From: Azolla caroliniana
Taxonomy: Eukaryota > Polypodiophyta
Length of the DNA stretch: 64,000 nucleotides
Reading direction: 5' to 3'
Assembly: GCA_043228905.1 (NCBI GenBank)
Contig: JBHGNT010000032.1
Coordinates: 248,001-312,000, forward strand
The notes below the pieces were generated by a model. That model was not told the DNA's origin and did no database searches. It worked only from the letters and a program-made list of their open reading frames with translations. Positions within the stretch are counted from its first letter, which is position 1; every line of letters begins with the position of its first letter. The translations under genes were made by a program, and so were the position numbers. Shown one piece after another: positions 1 through 13,999 of this stretch.

Positions 1-3000
1 ATTTTAATTTACTCAAGGGCTGTTCTTAACTCACTCCTCAAATTTGCTATTTTCGTCATGTCTCTCGACCTGAGTTTCAAAATCTTGATTTTTTAATTCC
101 ATATCAAAGCTCGCGTTGTTGGCTTCGATTCGCATGTTTGAACACAAAAATCCGATATCACACGAGCCAGGTATGAACATTTTAATTTACTCAAGGGCTC
201 CTCTCAACTCCCTCCTCAAGTTTGCTATTTTCGTCATGTCTCTCGACCTGGGTTTCAATATCTTGATTTTTTAATTCCATATGATAGCTAGCGTTGTTGG
301 CTTCGATTCGCATGTTTGAACACAAAAATCCGATATCACACGAGCCAGGTATGAACATTTTAATTTACTCAAGGGCTCCTCTCAACTCCCTCCTCAAGTT
401 TGCTATTTTCGTCATGTCTCTCGACCTGAGTTTCAAAATCTTGATTTTTTAATTCCATATCATAGCTAGCGTTTCAAGCTTCGATTTGCATGTTTGAACA
501 CAAAAATCCGATATCACACGAGCCAGGTATGAACATTTTAATTTACTCAAGGGCTCCTCTCAACTCCCTCCTCAAGTTTGCTATTTTCGTCATGTCTCTC
601 GACCTGAGTTTCAAAATCTTGATTTTTTAATTCCATATCATACCTCACGTAGTTGGCTTCGATTCGCATGTTTGAACACAAAAATCCGATATCACACGAG
701 CCAGGTATGAACATTTTAATTACTTAAGGGCTCCTCTCAACTCCCTCCTCAAGTTTGCTATTTTCGTCATGTCTCTCGACCTGAGTTTCAAAATCTTGAT
801 TTTTTAATTCCATATCATACCTCACGTAGTTGGCTTCGATTCGCATGTTTGAACACAAAAATCCGATATCACACGAGCCAGGTATAAACATTTTAATTTA
901 CTCAAGGGCTCCTCTCAACTCCCTCCTCAAGTTTGCTATTTTCGTCATGTATCTCGACCTGAGTTTGAAATTCTTGATTTTTTAATTCCATATCATAGCT
1001 AGCGTTGTTAGCTTCGATTTGCATGTTTGAACACAAAAATCCGATATCACACGACCCAGGTATGAACATTTTAATTTACTCAAGGGCTGTTCTCAACTCA
1101 CTCCTCAAATTTGCTATTTTCGTCATGTCTCTCGACCTGAGTTTCAAAATCTTGATTTTTTAATTCCATATCATAGCTCGCGTTGTTGGCTTCGATTCGC
1201 ATGTTTGAACACAAAAATCCGATATCACACGAGCCAGGTATGAACATTTTAATTTACTCAAGGGCTGTTCTCAACTCCGTCCTCAAGTTTGCTATTTTCG
1301 TCATGTCTCTCGACCTGGGTTTCAAAATCTTGATTTTTTAATTGCATATGATAGCTAGCGTTGTTGGCTTCGATTTGCATGTTTGAACACAAAAATCCGA
1401 TATCACACGAGCCAGATATGAACATTTTAATTTACTCAAGGGCTCCTCTCAACTCCCTCCTCAAGTTTGCTATTTTCGTCATGTCTCTCGACCTGAGTTT
1501 CAAAATCTTGATTTTTTAATTCCATATCATAGCTAGCGTTTCAAGCTTCGATTTGCATGTTTGAACACAAAAATCCGATATCACACGAGCCAGGTATGAA
1601 CATTTTAATTACTTAAGGGCTCCTCTCAACTCCCTCCTCAAGTTTGCTATTTTCGTCATGTCTCTCGACCTGAGTTTCAAAATCTTGATTTTTTAATTCC
1701 ATATCATACCTCACGTAGTTGGCTTCGATTCGCATGTTTGAACACAAAAATCCCTCCTCTAGTTTGCTATTTTCGTCATGTCTCTCGACCTGAGTTTGAA
1801 ATTCTTGATTTTTTAATTCCATACCATAGCTAGCGTTGTTAGCTTCGATTTGCATGTTTGAACACAAAAATCCGATATCACACGAGCCAGGTATGAACAT
1901 TTTAATTTACTCAAGGGCTCCTCTCAACTCCCTCCTCAAGTTTGCTATTTTCGTCATGTATCTCGACCTGAGTTTGAAATTCTTGATTTTTTAATTCCAT
2001 ATCATAGCTAGCGTTGTTAGCTTCGATTTGCATGTTTGAACACAAAAATCCGATATCACACGACCCAGGTATGAACATTTTAATCTACTCAAGGGCTCCT
2101 CTCAACTCCCTCCTCAAGTTTGCTATTTTCGTCATGTCTCTCGACCTGAGTTTCAAAATCTTGATTTTTTAATTCCATATCATACCTCACGTAGTTGGCT
2201 TCGATTCGCATGTTTGAACACAAAAATCCGATATCACACGAGCCAGGTATGAACATTTTAATTACTTAAGGGCTCCTCTCAACTCCCTCCTCAAGTTTGC
2301 TATTTTCGTCATGTCTCTCGACCTGAGTTTGAAATTCTTGATTTTTTAATTCCATATCATAGCTAGCGTTGTTAGCTTCGATTTGCATGTTTGAACACAA
2401 AAATCCGATATCACACGACCCAGGTATGAACATTTTAATTTACTCAAGGGCTCCTCTCAACTCCCTCCTCAAGTTTGCTATTTTCGTCATGTCTCTCGAC
2501 CTGAGTTTCAAAATCTTGATTTTTTAATTCCATATCATACCTCACGTAGTTGGCTTCGATTCGCATGTTTGAACACAAAAATCCGATATCACACGAGCCA
2601 GGTATGAACATTTTAATTACTTAAGGGCTGTTCTCAACTCCCTCCTCAAGTTTGCTATTTTCGTCATGTCTCTCGACCTGGGTTTCAATATCTTGATTTT
2701 TTAATTCCATATGATAGCTAGCGTTGTTGGCTTCGATTCGCATGTTTGAACACAAAAATCCGATATCACACGAGCCAGGTATGAACATTTTAATTTACTC
2801 AAGGGCTCCTCTCAACTCCCTCCTCAAGTTTGCTATTTTCGTCATGTCTCTCGACCTGGGTTTCAATATCTTGATTTTTTAATTCCATATGATAGCTAGC
2901 GTTGTTGGCTTCGATTCGCATGTTTGAACACAAAAATCCGATATCACACGAGCCAGGTATGAACATTTTAATTTACTCAAGGGCTCCTCTCAACTCCCTC

Positions 3001-6000
3001 CTCAAGTTTGCTATTTTCGTCATGTCTCTCGACCTGAGTTTCAAAATCTTGATTTTTTAATTCCATATCATAGCTAGCGTTTCAAGCTTCGATTTGCATG
3101 TTTGAACACAAAAATCCGATATCACACGAGCCAGGTATGAACATTTTAATTTACGCAAGGGCTCCTCTCAACTCCCTCCTCAAGTTTGCTATTTTCGTCA
3201 TGTCTCTCGACCTGAGTTTCAAAATCTTGATTTTTTAATTCCATATCATACCTCACGTAGTTGGCTTCGATTCGCATGTTTGAACACAAAAATCCGATAT
3301 CACACGAGCCAGGTATGAACATTTTAATTTACTCAAGGGCTCCTCTCAACTCCCTCCTCAAGTTTGCTATTTTCGTCATGTCTCTCGACCTGAGTTTCAA
3401 AATCTTGATTTTTTAATTCCATATCATACCTCACGTAGTTGGCTTCGATTCGCATGTTTGAACACAAAAATCCGATATCACACGAGCCAGGTATGAACAT
3501 TTTAATTTACTCAAGGGCTCCTCTCAACTCCCTCCTCAAGTTTGCTATTTTCGTCATGTATCTTGACCTGAGTTTGAAATTCTTGATTTTTTAATTCCAT
3601 ATCATAGCTAGCGTTGTTAGCTTCGATTTGCATGTTTGAACACAAAAATCCGATATCACACGACCCAGGTATGAACATTTTAATTTACTCAAGGGCTGTT
3701 CTCAACTCACTCCTCAAATTTGCTATTTTCGTCATGTCTCTCGACCTGAGTTTCAAAATCTTGATTTTTTAATTCCATATCATAGCTCGCGTTGTTGGCT
3801 TCGATTCGCATGTTTGAACACAAAAATCCGATATCACACGAGCCAGGTATGAACATTTTAATTTACTGAAGGGCTCCTCTCAACTCCCTCCTCAAGTTTG
3901 CTATTTTCGTCATGTATCTCGACCTGAGTTTGAAATTCTTAATTTTTTAATTCCATATCATAGCTAGCGTTGTTAGCTTCGATTTGCATGTTTGAACACA
4001 AAAATCCGATATCACACGACCCAGGTATGAACATTTTAATTTACTCAAGGGCTGTTCTTAACTCACTCCTCAAATTTGCTATTTTCGTCATGTCTCTCGA
4101 CCTGAGTTTCAAAATCTTGATTTTTTAATTCCATATCAAAGCTCGCGTTGTTGGCTTCGATTCGCATGTTTGAACACAAAAATCCGATATCACACGAGCC
4201 AGGTATGAACATTTTAATTTACTCAAGGGCTCCTCTCAACTCCCTCCTCAAGTTTGCTATTTTCGTCATGTCTCTCGACCTGGGTTTCAATATCTTGATT
4301 TTTTAATTCCATATGATAGCTAGCGTTGTTGGCTTCGATTCGCATGTTTGAACACAAAAATCCGATATCACACGAGCCAGGTATGAACATTTTAATTACT
4401 TAAGGGCTCCTCTCAACTCCCTCCTCAAGTTTGCTATTTTCGTCATGTCTCTCGACCTGAGTTTCAAAATCTTGATTTTTTAATTCCATATCATAGCTAG
4501 CGTTTCAAGCTTCGATTTGCATGTTTGAACACAAAAATCCGATATCACACGAGCCAGGTATGAACATTTTAATTTACTCAAGGGCTCCTCTCAACTCCCT
4601 CCTCAAGTTTGCTATTTTCGTCATGTCTCTCGACCTGAGTTTCAAAATCTTGATTTTTTAATTCCATATCATACCTCACGTAGTTGGCTTCGATTCGCAT
4701 GTTTGAACACAAAAATCCGATATCACACGAGCCAGGTATGAACATTTTAATTACTTAAGGGCTCCTCTCAACTCCCTCCTCAAGTTTGCTATTTTCGTCA
4801 TGTCTCTCGACCTGAGTTTGAAATTCTTGATTTTTTAATTCCATATCATAGCTAGCGTTGTTAGCTTCGATTTGCATGTTTGAACACAAAAATCCGATAT
4901 CACACGACCCAGGTATGAACATTTTAATTTACGCAAGGGCTCCTCTCAACTCCCTCCTCAAGTTTGCTATTTTCGTCATGTCTCTCGACCTGAGTTTCAA
5001 AATCTTGATTTTTTAATTCCATATCATACCTCACGTAGTTGGCTTCGATTTGCATGTTTGAACACAAAAATCCGATATCACACGAGCCAGGTATGAACAT
5101 TTTAATTTACTCAAGGGCTCCTCTCAACTCCCTCCTCAAGTTTGCTATTTTCGTCATGTATCTCGACCTGAGTTTGAAATTCTTGATTTTTTAATTCCAT
5201 ATCATAGCTAGCGTTGTTAGCTTCGATTTGCATGTTTGAACACAAAAATCCGATATCACACGAGCCAGGTATGAACATTTTAATCTACTCAAGGGCTCCT
5301 CTCAACTCCCTCCTCTAGTTTGCTATTTTCGTCATGTCTCTCGACCTGACTTTGAAATTCTTGATTTTTTAATTCCATATCATAGCTAGCGTTGTTAGCT
5401 TCGATTTGCATGTTTGAACACAAAAATCCGATATCACACGAGCCAGGTATGAACATTTTAATTTACTCAAGGGCTCCTCTCAACTCCCTCCTCAAGTTTG
5501 CTATTTTCGTCATGTATCTCGACCTGAGTTTGAAATTCTTGATTTTTTAATTCCATATAATAGCTAGCGTTGTTAGCTTCGATTTGCATGTTTGAACACA
5601 AAAATCCGATATCACACGACCCAGGTATGAACATTTTAATCTACTCAAGGGCTCCTCTCAACTCCCTCCTCAAGTTTGCTATTTTCGTCATGTATCTCGA
5701 CCTAAGTTTGAAATTCTTGATTTTTTAATTCCATATCATAGCTAGCGTTGTTAGCTTCGATTTGCATGTTTAAACACAAAAATCCGATATCACACGACCC
5801 AGGTATGAACATTTTAATCTACTCAAGGGCTCCTCTCAACTCCCTCCTCAAGTTTGCTATTTTCGTCATGTCTCTCGACCTGAGTTTCAAAATCTTGATT
5901 TTTTAATTCCATATCATAGCTAGCGTTTCAAGCTTCGATTTGCATGTTTGAACACAAAAATCCGATATCACACGAGCCAGGTATGAACATTTTAATTTAC

Positions 6001-9000
6001 TCAAGGGCTCCTCTCAACTCCCTCCTCAAGTTTGCTATTTTCGTCATGTCTCTCGACCTGAGTTTCAAAATCTTGATTTTTTAATTCCATATCATAGCTA
6101 GCGTTTCAAGCTTCGATTTGCATGTTTGAACACAAAAATCGGATATCACACGAGCCAGGTATGAACATTTTAATTTACTCAAGGGCTCCTCTCAACTCCC
6201 TCCTCAAGTTTGCTATTTTCGTCATGTCTCTCGACCTGAGTTTCAAAATCTTGATTTTTTAATTCCATATCATACCTCAGGTAGTTGGCTTCGATTCGCA
6301 TGTTTGAACACAAAAATCCGATATCACACGAGCCAGGTATGAACATTTTAATTTACTCAAGGGCTCCTCTCAACTTCCTCCTCAAGTTTGCTATTTTCGT
6401 CATGTATCTCGACCTGAGTTTGAAATTCTTGATTTTTTAATTCCATATCATAGCTAGCGTTGTTAGCTTCGATTTGCATGTTTGAACACAAAAATCCGAT
6501 ATCACACGACCCAGGTATGAACATTTTAATTTACTCAAGGGCTGTTCTCAACTCACTCCTCAAATTTGCTATTTTCGTCATGTCTCTCGACCTGAGTTTC
6601 AAAATCTTGATTTTTTAATTCCATATCATAGCTCGCGTTGTTGGCTTCGATTCGCATGTTTGAACACAAAAATCCGATATCACACGAGCCAGGTATGAAC
6701 ATTTTAATTTACTCAAGGGCTGTTCTCAACTCCGTCCTCAAGTTTGCTATTTTCGTCATGTCTCTCGACCTGGGTTTCAAAATCTTGATTTTTTAATTGC
6801 ATATGATAGCTAGCGTTGTTGGCTTCGATTTGCATGTTTGAACACAAAAATCCGATATCACACGAGCCAGGTATGAACATTTTAATTTACTCAAGGGCTC
6901 CTCTCAACTCCCTCCTCAAGTTTGCTATTTTCGTCATGTCTCTCGACCTGAGTTTCAAAAACTTGATTTTTTAATTCCATATCATAGCTAGCGTTTCAAG
7001 CTTCGATTTGCATGTTAGAACACAAAAATCCGATATCATACGAGCCAGGTATGAACATTTTAATTACTTAAGGGCTCCTCTCAACTCCCTCCTCAAGTTT
7101 GCTATTTTCGTCATGTCTCTCGACCTGAGTTTCAAAATCTTGATTTTTTAATTCCATATCATAGCTCGCGTTGTTAGCTTTGATTCGCATGTTTGAACAC
7201 AAAAATCCGATATCATACGAGCCAGGTATGAACATTTTAATTTACTCAAGGGCTGTTCTCAACTCACTCCTCAAATTTGGTAATTTCGTCATGTCTCTCG
7301 ACCTGGGTTTCAAAATCTTGATTTTTTAATTCCATATCATAGCTAGCGTTGTTGGCTTCGATTCGCATGTTTGAACACAAAAATCCGATATCACACGAGC
7401 CAGGTATGAACATTTTAATTTACTCAAGGGCTCCTCTCAACTCCCTCCTCAAGTTTGCTATTTTCGTCATGTCTCTCGACCTGAGTTTCAAAATCTTGAT
7501 TTTTTAATTCCATATCATAGCTAGCGTTGTTGGCTTCGATTCGCATGTTTGAACACAAAAATCCGATATCACACGAGCCAGGTATGAACATTTTAATTTA
7601 CTGAAGGGCTCCTCTCAACTCCCTCCTCAAGTTTGCTATTTTCGTCATGTCTCTCGACCTGAGTTTGAAATTCTTGATTTTTTAATTCCATATCATAGCT
7701 AGCGTCGTTAGCTTCGATTTGCATGTTTGAACACAAAAATCCGATATCACACGACCCAGGTATGAACATTTTAATTTACTCAAGGGCTGTTCTTAACTCA
7801 CTCCTCAAATTTGCTATTTTCGTCATGTCTCTCGACCTGAGTTTCAAAATCTTGATTTTTTAATTCCATATCAAAGCTCGCGTTGTTGGCTTCGATTCGC
7901 ATGTTTGAACACAAAAATCCGATATCACACGAGCCAGGTATGAACATTTTAATTTACTCAAGGGCTCCTCTCAACTCCCTCCTCAAATTTGCTATTTTCG
8001 TCATGTCTCTCGACCTGGGTTTCAATATCTTGATTTTTTAATTCCATATGATAGCTAGCGTTGTTGGCTTCGATTCGCATGTTTGAACACAAAAATCCGA
8101 TATCACACGAGCCAGGTATGAACATTTTAATTTACTCAAGGGCTCCTCTCAACTCCCTCCTCAAGTTTGCTATTTTCGTCATGTCTCTCGACCTGAGTTT
8201 CAAAATCTTGATTTTTTAATTCCATATCATAGCTAGCGTTTCAAGCTTCGATTTGCATGTTTGAACACAAAAATCCGATATCACACGAGCCAGGTATGAA
8301 CATTTTAATTTACTCAAGGGCTCCTCTCAACTCCCTCCTCAAGTTTGCTATTTTCGTCATGTCTCTCGACCTGAGTTTCAAAATCTTGATTTTTTAATTC
8401 CATATCATACCTCACGTAGTTGGCTTCGATTCGCATGTTTGAACACAAAAATCCGATATCACACGAGCCAGGTATGAACATTTTAATTACTTAAGGGCTC
8501 CTCTCAACTCCCTCCTCAAGTTTGCTATTTTCGTCATGTCTCTCGACCTGAGTTTGAAATTCTTGATTTTTTAATTCCATATCATAGCTAGCGTTGTTAG
8601 CTTCGATTTGCATGTTTGAACACAAAAATCCGATATCACACGAGCCAGGTATGAACATTTTAATTTACTCAAGGGCTCCTCTCAACTCCCTCCTCAAGTT
8701 TGCTATTTTCGTCATGTCTCTCGACCTGAGTTTCAAAATCTTGATTTTTTAATTCCATATCATACCTCACGTAGTTGGCTTCGATTCGCATGTTTGAACA
8801 CAAAAATCCGATATCACACGAGCCAGGTATAAACATTTTAATTTACTCAAGGGCTCCTCTCAACTTCCTCCTCAAGTTTGCTATTTTCGTCATGTATCTC
8901 GACCTGAGTTTGAAATTCTTGATTTTTTAATTCCATATCATAGCTAGCGTTGTTAGCTTCGATTTGCATGTTTGAACACAAAAATCCGATATCACACGAC

Positions 9001-10619
9001 CCAGGTATGAACATTTTAATTTACTCAAGGGCTGTTCTCAACTCACTCCTCAAATTTGCTATTTTCGTCATGTCTCTCGACCTGAGTTTCAAAATCTTGA
9101 TTTTTTAATTCCATATCATAGCTCGCGTTGTTGGCTTCGATTCGCATGTTTGAACACAAAAATCCGATATCACACGAGCCAGGTATGAACATTTTAATTT
9201 ACTCAAGGGCTGTTCTCAACTCCGTCCTCAAGTTTGCTATTTTCGTCATGTCTCTCGACCTGGGTTTCAAAATCTTGATTTTTTAATTGCATATGATAGC
9301 TAGCGTTGTTGGCTTCGATTTGCATGTTTGAACACAAAAATCCGATATCACACGAGCCAGATATGAACATTTTAATTTACTCAAGGGCTCCTCTCAACTC
9401 CCTCCTCAAGTTTGCTATTTTCGTCATGTCTCTCGACCTGAGTTTCAAAATCTTGATTTTTTAATTCCATATCATAGCTAGCGTCGTTAGCTTCGATTTG
9501 CATGTTTGAACACAAAAATCCGATATCACACGACCCAGGTATGAACATTTTAATTTACTCAAGGGCTGTTCTTAACTCACTCCTCAAATTTGCTATTTTC
9601 GTCATGTCTCTCGACCTGAGTTTCAAAATCTTGATTTTTTAATTCCATATCAAAGCTCGCGTTGTTGGCTTCGATTCGCATGTTTGAACACAAAAATCCG
9701 ATATCACACGAGCCAGGTATGAACATTTTAATTTACTCAAGGGCTCCTCTCAACTCCCTCCTCAAGTTTGCTATTTTCGTCATGTCTCTCGACCTGGGTT
9801 TCAATATCTTGATTTTTTAATTCCATATGATAGCTAGCGTTGTTGGCTTCGATTCGCATGTTTGAACACAAAAATCCGATATCACACGAGCCAGGTATGA
9901 ACATTTTAATTTACTCAAGGGCTCCTCTCAACTCCCTCCTCAAGTTTGCTATTTTCGTCATGTCTCTCGACCTGAGTTTCAAAATCTTGATTTTTTAATT
10001 CCATATCATAGCTAGCGTTTCAAGCTTCGATTTGCATGTTTGAACACAAAAATCCGATATCACACAAGCCAGGTATGAACATTTTAATTTACTCAAGGGC
10101 TCCTCTCAACTCCCTCCTCAAGTTTGCTATTTTCTTCATGTCTCTCGACCTGAGTTTCAAAATCTTGATTTTTTAATTCCATATCATACCTCACGTAGTT
10201 GGCTTCGATTCGCATGTTTGAACACAAAAATCCGATATCACACGAGCCAGGTATGAACATTTTAATTACTTAAGGGCTCCTCTCAACTCCCTCCTCAAGT
10301 TTGCTATTTTCGTCATGTCTCTCGACCTGAGTTTGAAATTCTTGATTTTTTAATTCCATATCATAGCTAGCGTTGTTAGCTTCGATTTGCATGTTTGAAC
10401 ACAAAAATCCGATATCACACGAGCCAGGTATGAACATTTTAATTTACTCAAGGGCTCCTCTCAACTCCCTCCTCAAGTTTGCTATTTTCGTCATGTCTCT
10501 CGACCTGAGTTTCAAAATCTTGATTTTTTAATTCCATATCATACCTCACGTAGTTGGCTTCGATTCGCATGTTTGAACACAAAAATCCGATATCACACGA
10601 GCTAGGTATGAACATTTTA

Positions 10620-12590
10620 ATTTACTCAAGGGCTCCTCTCAACTCCCTCCTCAAGTTTGCTATTTTCGTCATGTATCTCGACCTGAGTTTGAAATTCTTG
10701 ATTTTTTAATTCCATATCATAGCTAGCGTTGTTAGCTTCGATTTGCATGTTTGAACACAAAAATCCGATATCACACGACCCAGGTATGAACATTTTAATT
10801 TACTCAAGGGCTGTTCTCAACTCACTCCTCAAATTTGCTATTTTCGTCATGTCTCTCGACCTGAGTTTCAAAATCTTGATTTTTTAATTCCATATCATAG
10901 CTCGCGTTGTTGGCTTCGATTCGCATGTTTGAACACAAAAATCCGATATCACACGAGCCAGGTATGAACATTTTAATTTACTCAAGGGCTGTTCTCAACT
11001 CCGTCCTCAAGTTTGCTATTTTCGTCATGTCTCTCGACCTGGGTTTCAAAATCTTGATTTTTTAATTGCATATGATAGCTAGCGTTGTTGGCTTCGATTT
11101 GCATGTTTGAACACAAAAATCCGATATCACACGAGCCAGATATGAACATTTTAATTTACTCAAGGGCTCCTCTCAACTCCCTCCTCAAGTTTGCTAATTT
11201 CGTCATGTCTCTCGACCTGAGTTTCAAAATCTTGATTTTTTATTTCCATATCATAGCTAGCGTCGTTAGCTTCGATTTGCATGTTTGAACACAAAAATCC
11301 GATATCACACGACCCAGGTATGAACATTTTAATTTACTCAAGGGCTGTTCTTAACTCACTCCTCAAATTTGCTATTTTCGTCATGTCTCTCGACCTGAGT
11401 TTCAAAATCTTGATTTTTTAATTCCATATCAAAGCTCGCGTTGTTGGCTTCGATTCGCATGTTTGAACACAAAAATCCGATATCACACGAGCCAGGTATG
11501 AACATTTTAATTTACTCAAGGGCTCCTCTCAACTCCCTCCTCAAGTTTGCTATTTTCGTCATGTCTCTCGACCTGGGTTTCAATATCTTGATTTTTTAAT
11601 TCCATATGATAGCTAGCGTTGTTGGCTTCGATTCGCATGTTTGAACACAAAAATCCGATATCACACGAGCCAGGTATGAACATTTTAATTTACTCAAGGG
11701 CTCCTCTCAACTCCCTCCTCAAGTTTGCTATTTTCGTCATGTCTCTCGACCTGAGTTTCAAAATCTTGATTTTTTAATTCCATATCATAGCTAGCGTTTC
11801 AAGCTTCGATTTGCATGTTTGAACACAAAAATCCGATATCACACGAGCCAGGTATGAACATTTTAATTTACTCAAGGGCTCCTCTCAACTCCCTCCTCAA
11901 GTTTGCTATTTTCGTCATGTCTCTCGACCTGAGTTTCAAAATCTTGATTTTTTAATTCCATATCATAGCTAGCGTTTCAAGCTTCGATTTGCATGTTTGA
12001 ACACAAAAATCGGATATCACACGAGCCAGGTATGAACATTTTAATTTACTCAAGGGCTCCTCTCAACTCCCTCCTCAAGTTTGCTATTTTCGTCATGTCT
12101 CTCGACCTGAGTTTCAAAATCTTGATTTTTTAATTCCATATCATACCTCAGGTAGTTGGCTTCGATTCGCATGTTTGAACACAAAAATCCGATATCACAC
12201 GAGCCAGGTATGAACATTTTAATTACTTAAGGGCTCCTCTCAACTCCCTCCTCAAGTTTGCTATTTTCGTCATGTCTCTCGACCTGAGTTTGAAATTCTT
12301 GATTTTTTAATTCCATATCATAGCTAGCGTTGTTAGCTTCGATTTGCATGTTTGAACACAAAAATCCGATATCACACGAGCCAGGTATGAACATTTTAAT
12401 TTACTCAAGGGCTGTTCTCAACTCCGTCCTCAAGTTTGCTATTTTCGTCATGTCTCTCGACCTGGGTTTCAAAATCTTGATTTTTTAATTCCATATGATA
12501 GCTAGCGTTGTTGGCTTCGATTCGCATGTTTGAACACAAAAATCCGATATCACACGAGCCAGGTATGAACATTTTAATTTACTCAAGGGC
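10620..12590. repeat. Higher-order satellite block, copy 1 of a pair 3380 bp apart
   Basis: This stretch and 14000-15970 carry the same succession of monomer variants at a constant 3380-bp offset (19 monomers). Shared private markers include the tttatttcc variant (11238 and 14618), the cggatatcac variant (12011 and 15391) and the acctcaggtag variant (12149 and 15529). The match ends near 12590/15970, where the next monomers differ. The part from about 11315 also recurs from about 12735, so the duplication is nested (offsets 1420 + 1960 = 3380). Ends were placed by eye and are approximate. Confidence 0.75.
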
Positions 12591-13999
12591 TCCTCTCAAC
12601 TCCCTCCTCAAGTTTGCTATTTTCGTCATGTATCTCGACCTGAGTTTGAAATTCTTGATTTTTTAATTCCATATCATAGCTAGCGTCGTTAGCTTCGATT
12701 TGCATGTTTGAACACAAAAATCCGATATCACACGACCCAGGTATGAACATTTTAATTTACTCAAGGGCTGTTCTTAACTCACTCCTCAAATTTGCTATTT
12801 TCGTCATGTCTCTCGACCTGAGTTTCAAAATCTTGATTTTTTAATTCCATATCAAAGCTCGCGTTGTTGGCTTCGATTCGCATGTTTGAACACAAAAATC
12901 CGATATCACACGAGCCAGGTATGAACATTTTAATTTACTCAAGGGCTCCTCTCAACTCCCTCCTCAAGTTTGCTATTTTCGTCATGTCTCTCGACCTGGG
13001 TTTCAATATCTTGATTTTTTAATTCCATATGATAGCTAGCGTTGTTGGCTTCGATTCGCATGTTTGAACACAAAAATCCGATATCACACGAGCCAGGTAT
13101 GAACATTTTAATTTACTCAAGGGCTCCTCTCAACTCCCTCCTCAAGTTTGCTATTTTCGTCATGTCTCTCGACCTGAGTTTCAAAATCTTGATTTTTTAA
13201 TTCCATATCATAGCTAGCGTTTCAAGCTTCGATTTGCATGTTTGAACACAAAAATCCGATATCACACGAGCCAGGTATGAACATTTTAATTTACTCAAGG
13301 GCTCCTCTCAACTCCCTCCTCAAGTTTGCTATTTTCGTCATGTCTCTCGACCTGAGTTTCAAAATCTTGATTTTTTAATTCCATATCATAGCTAGCGTTT
13401 CAAGCTTCGATTTGCATGTTTGAACACAAAAATCGGATATCACACGAGCCAGGTATGAACATTTTAATTTACTCAAGGGCTCCTCTCAACTCCCTCCTCA
13501 AGTTTGCTATTTTCGTCATGTCTCTCGACCTGAGTTTCAAAATCTTGATTTTTTAATTCCATATCATACCTCAGGTAGTTGGCTTCGATTCGCATGTTTG
13601 AACACAAAAATCCGATATCACACGAGCCAGGTATGAACATTTTAATTACTTAAGGGCTCCTCTCAACTCCCTCCTCAAGTTTGCTATTTTCGTCATGTCT
13701 CTCGACCTGAGTTTGAAATTCTTGATTTTTTAATTCCATATCATAGCTAGCGTTGTTAGCTTCGATTTGCATGTTTGAACACAAAAATCCGATATCACAC
13801 GAGCCAGGTATGAACATTTTAATTTACTCAAGGGCTGTTCTCAACTCCGTCCTCAAGTTTGCTATTTTCGTCATGTCTCTCGACCTGGGTTTCAAAATCT
13901 TGATTTTTTAATTCCATATGATAGCTAGCGTTGTTGGCTTCGATTCGCATGTTTGAACACAAAAATCCGATATCACACGAGCCAGGTATGAACATTTTA

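Noticed and set aside
1613-1900. 95-codon open frames in satellite (also 18631, 20828 and similar 61-84-codon frames)
   Set aside because: They are translations of two satellite monomers joined by the 58-bp deletion or by single-base variants; the frame shifts each 178-bp monomer and no family is recognised.
11085-11288. 67-codon plus-strand frame, identical at 14465-14668
   Set aside because: Identity comes from the 3380-bp satellite block duplication, not from protein selection.
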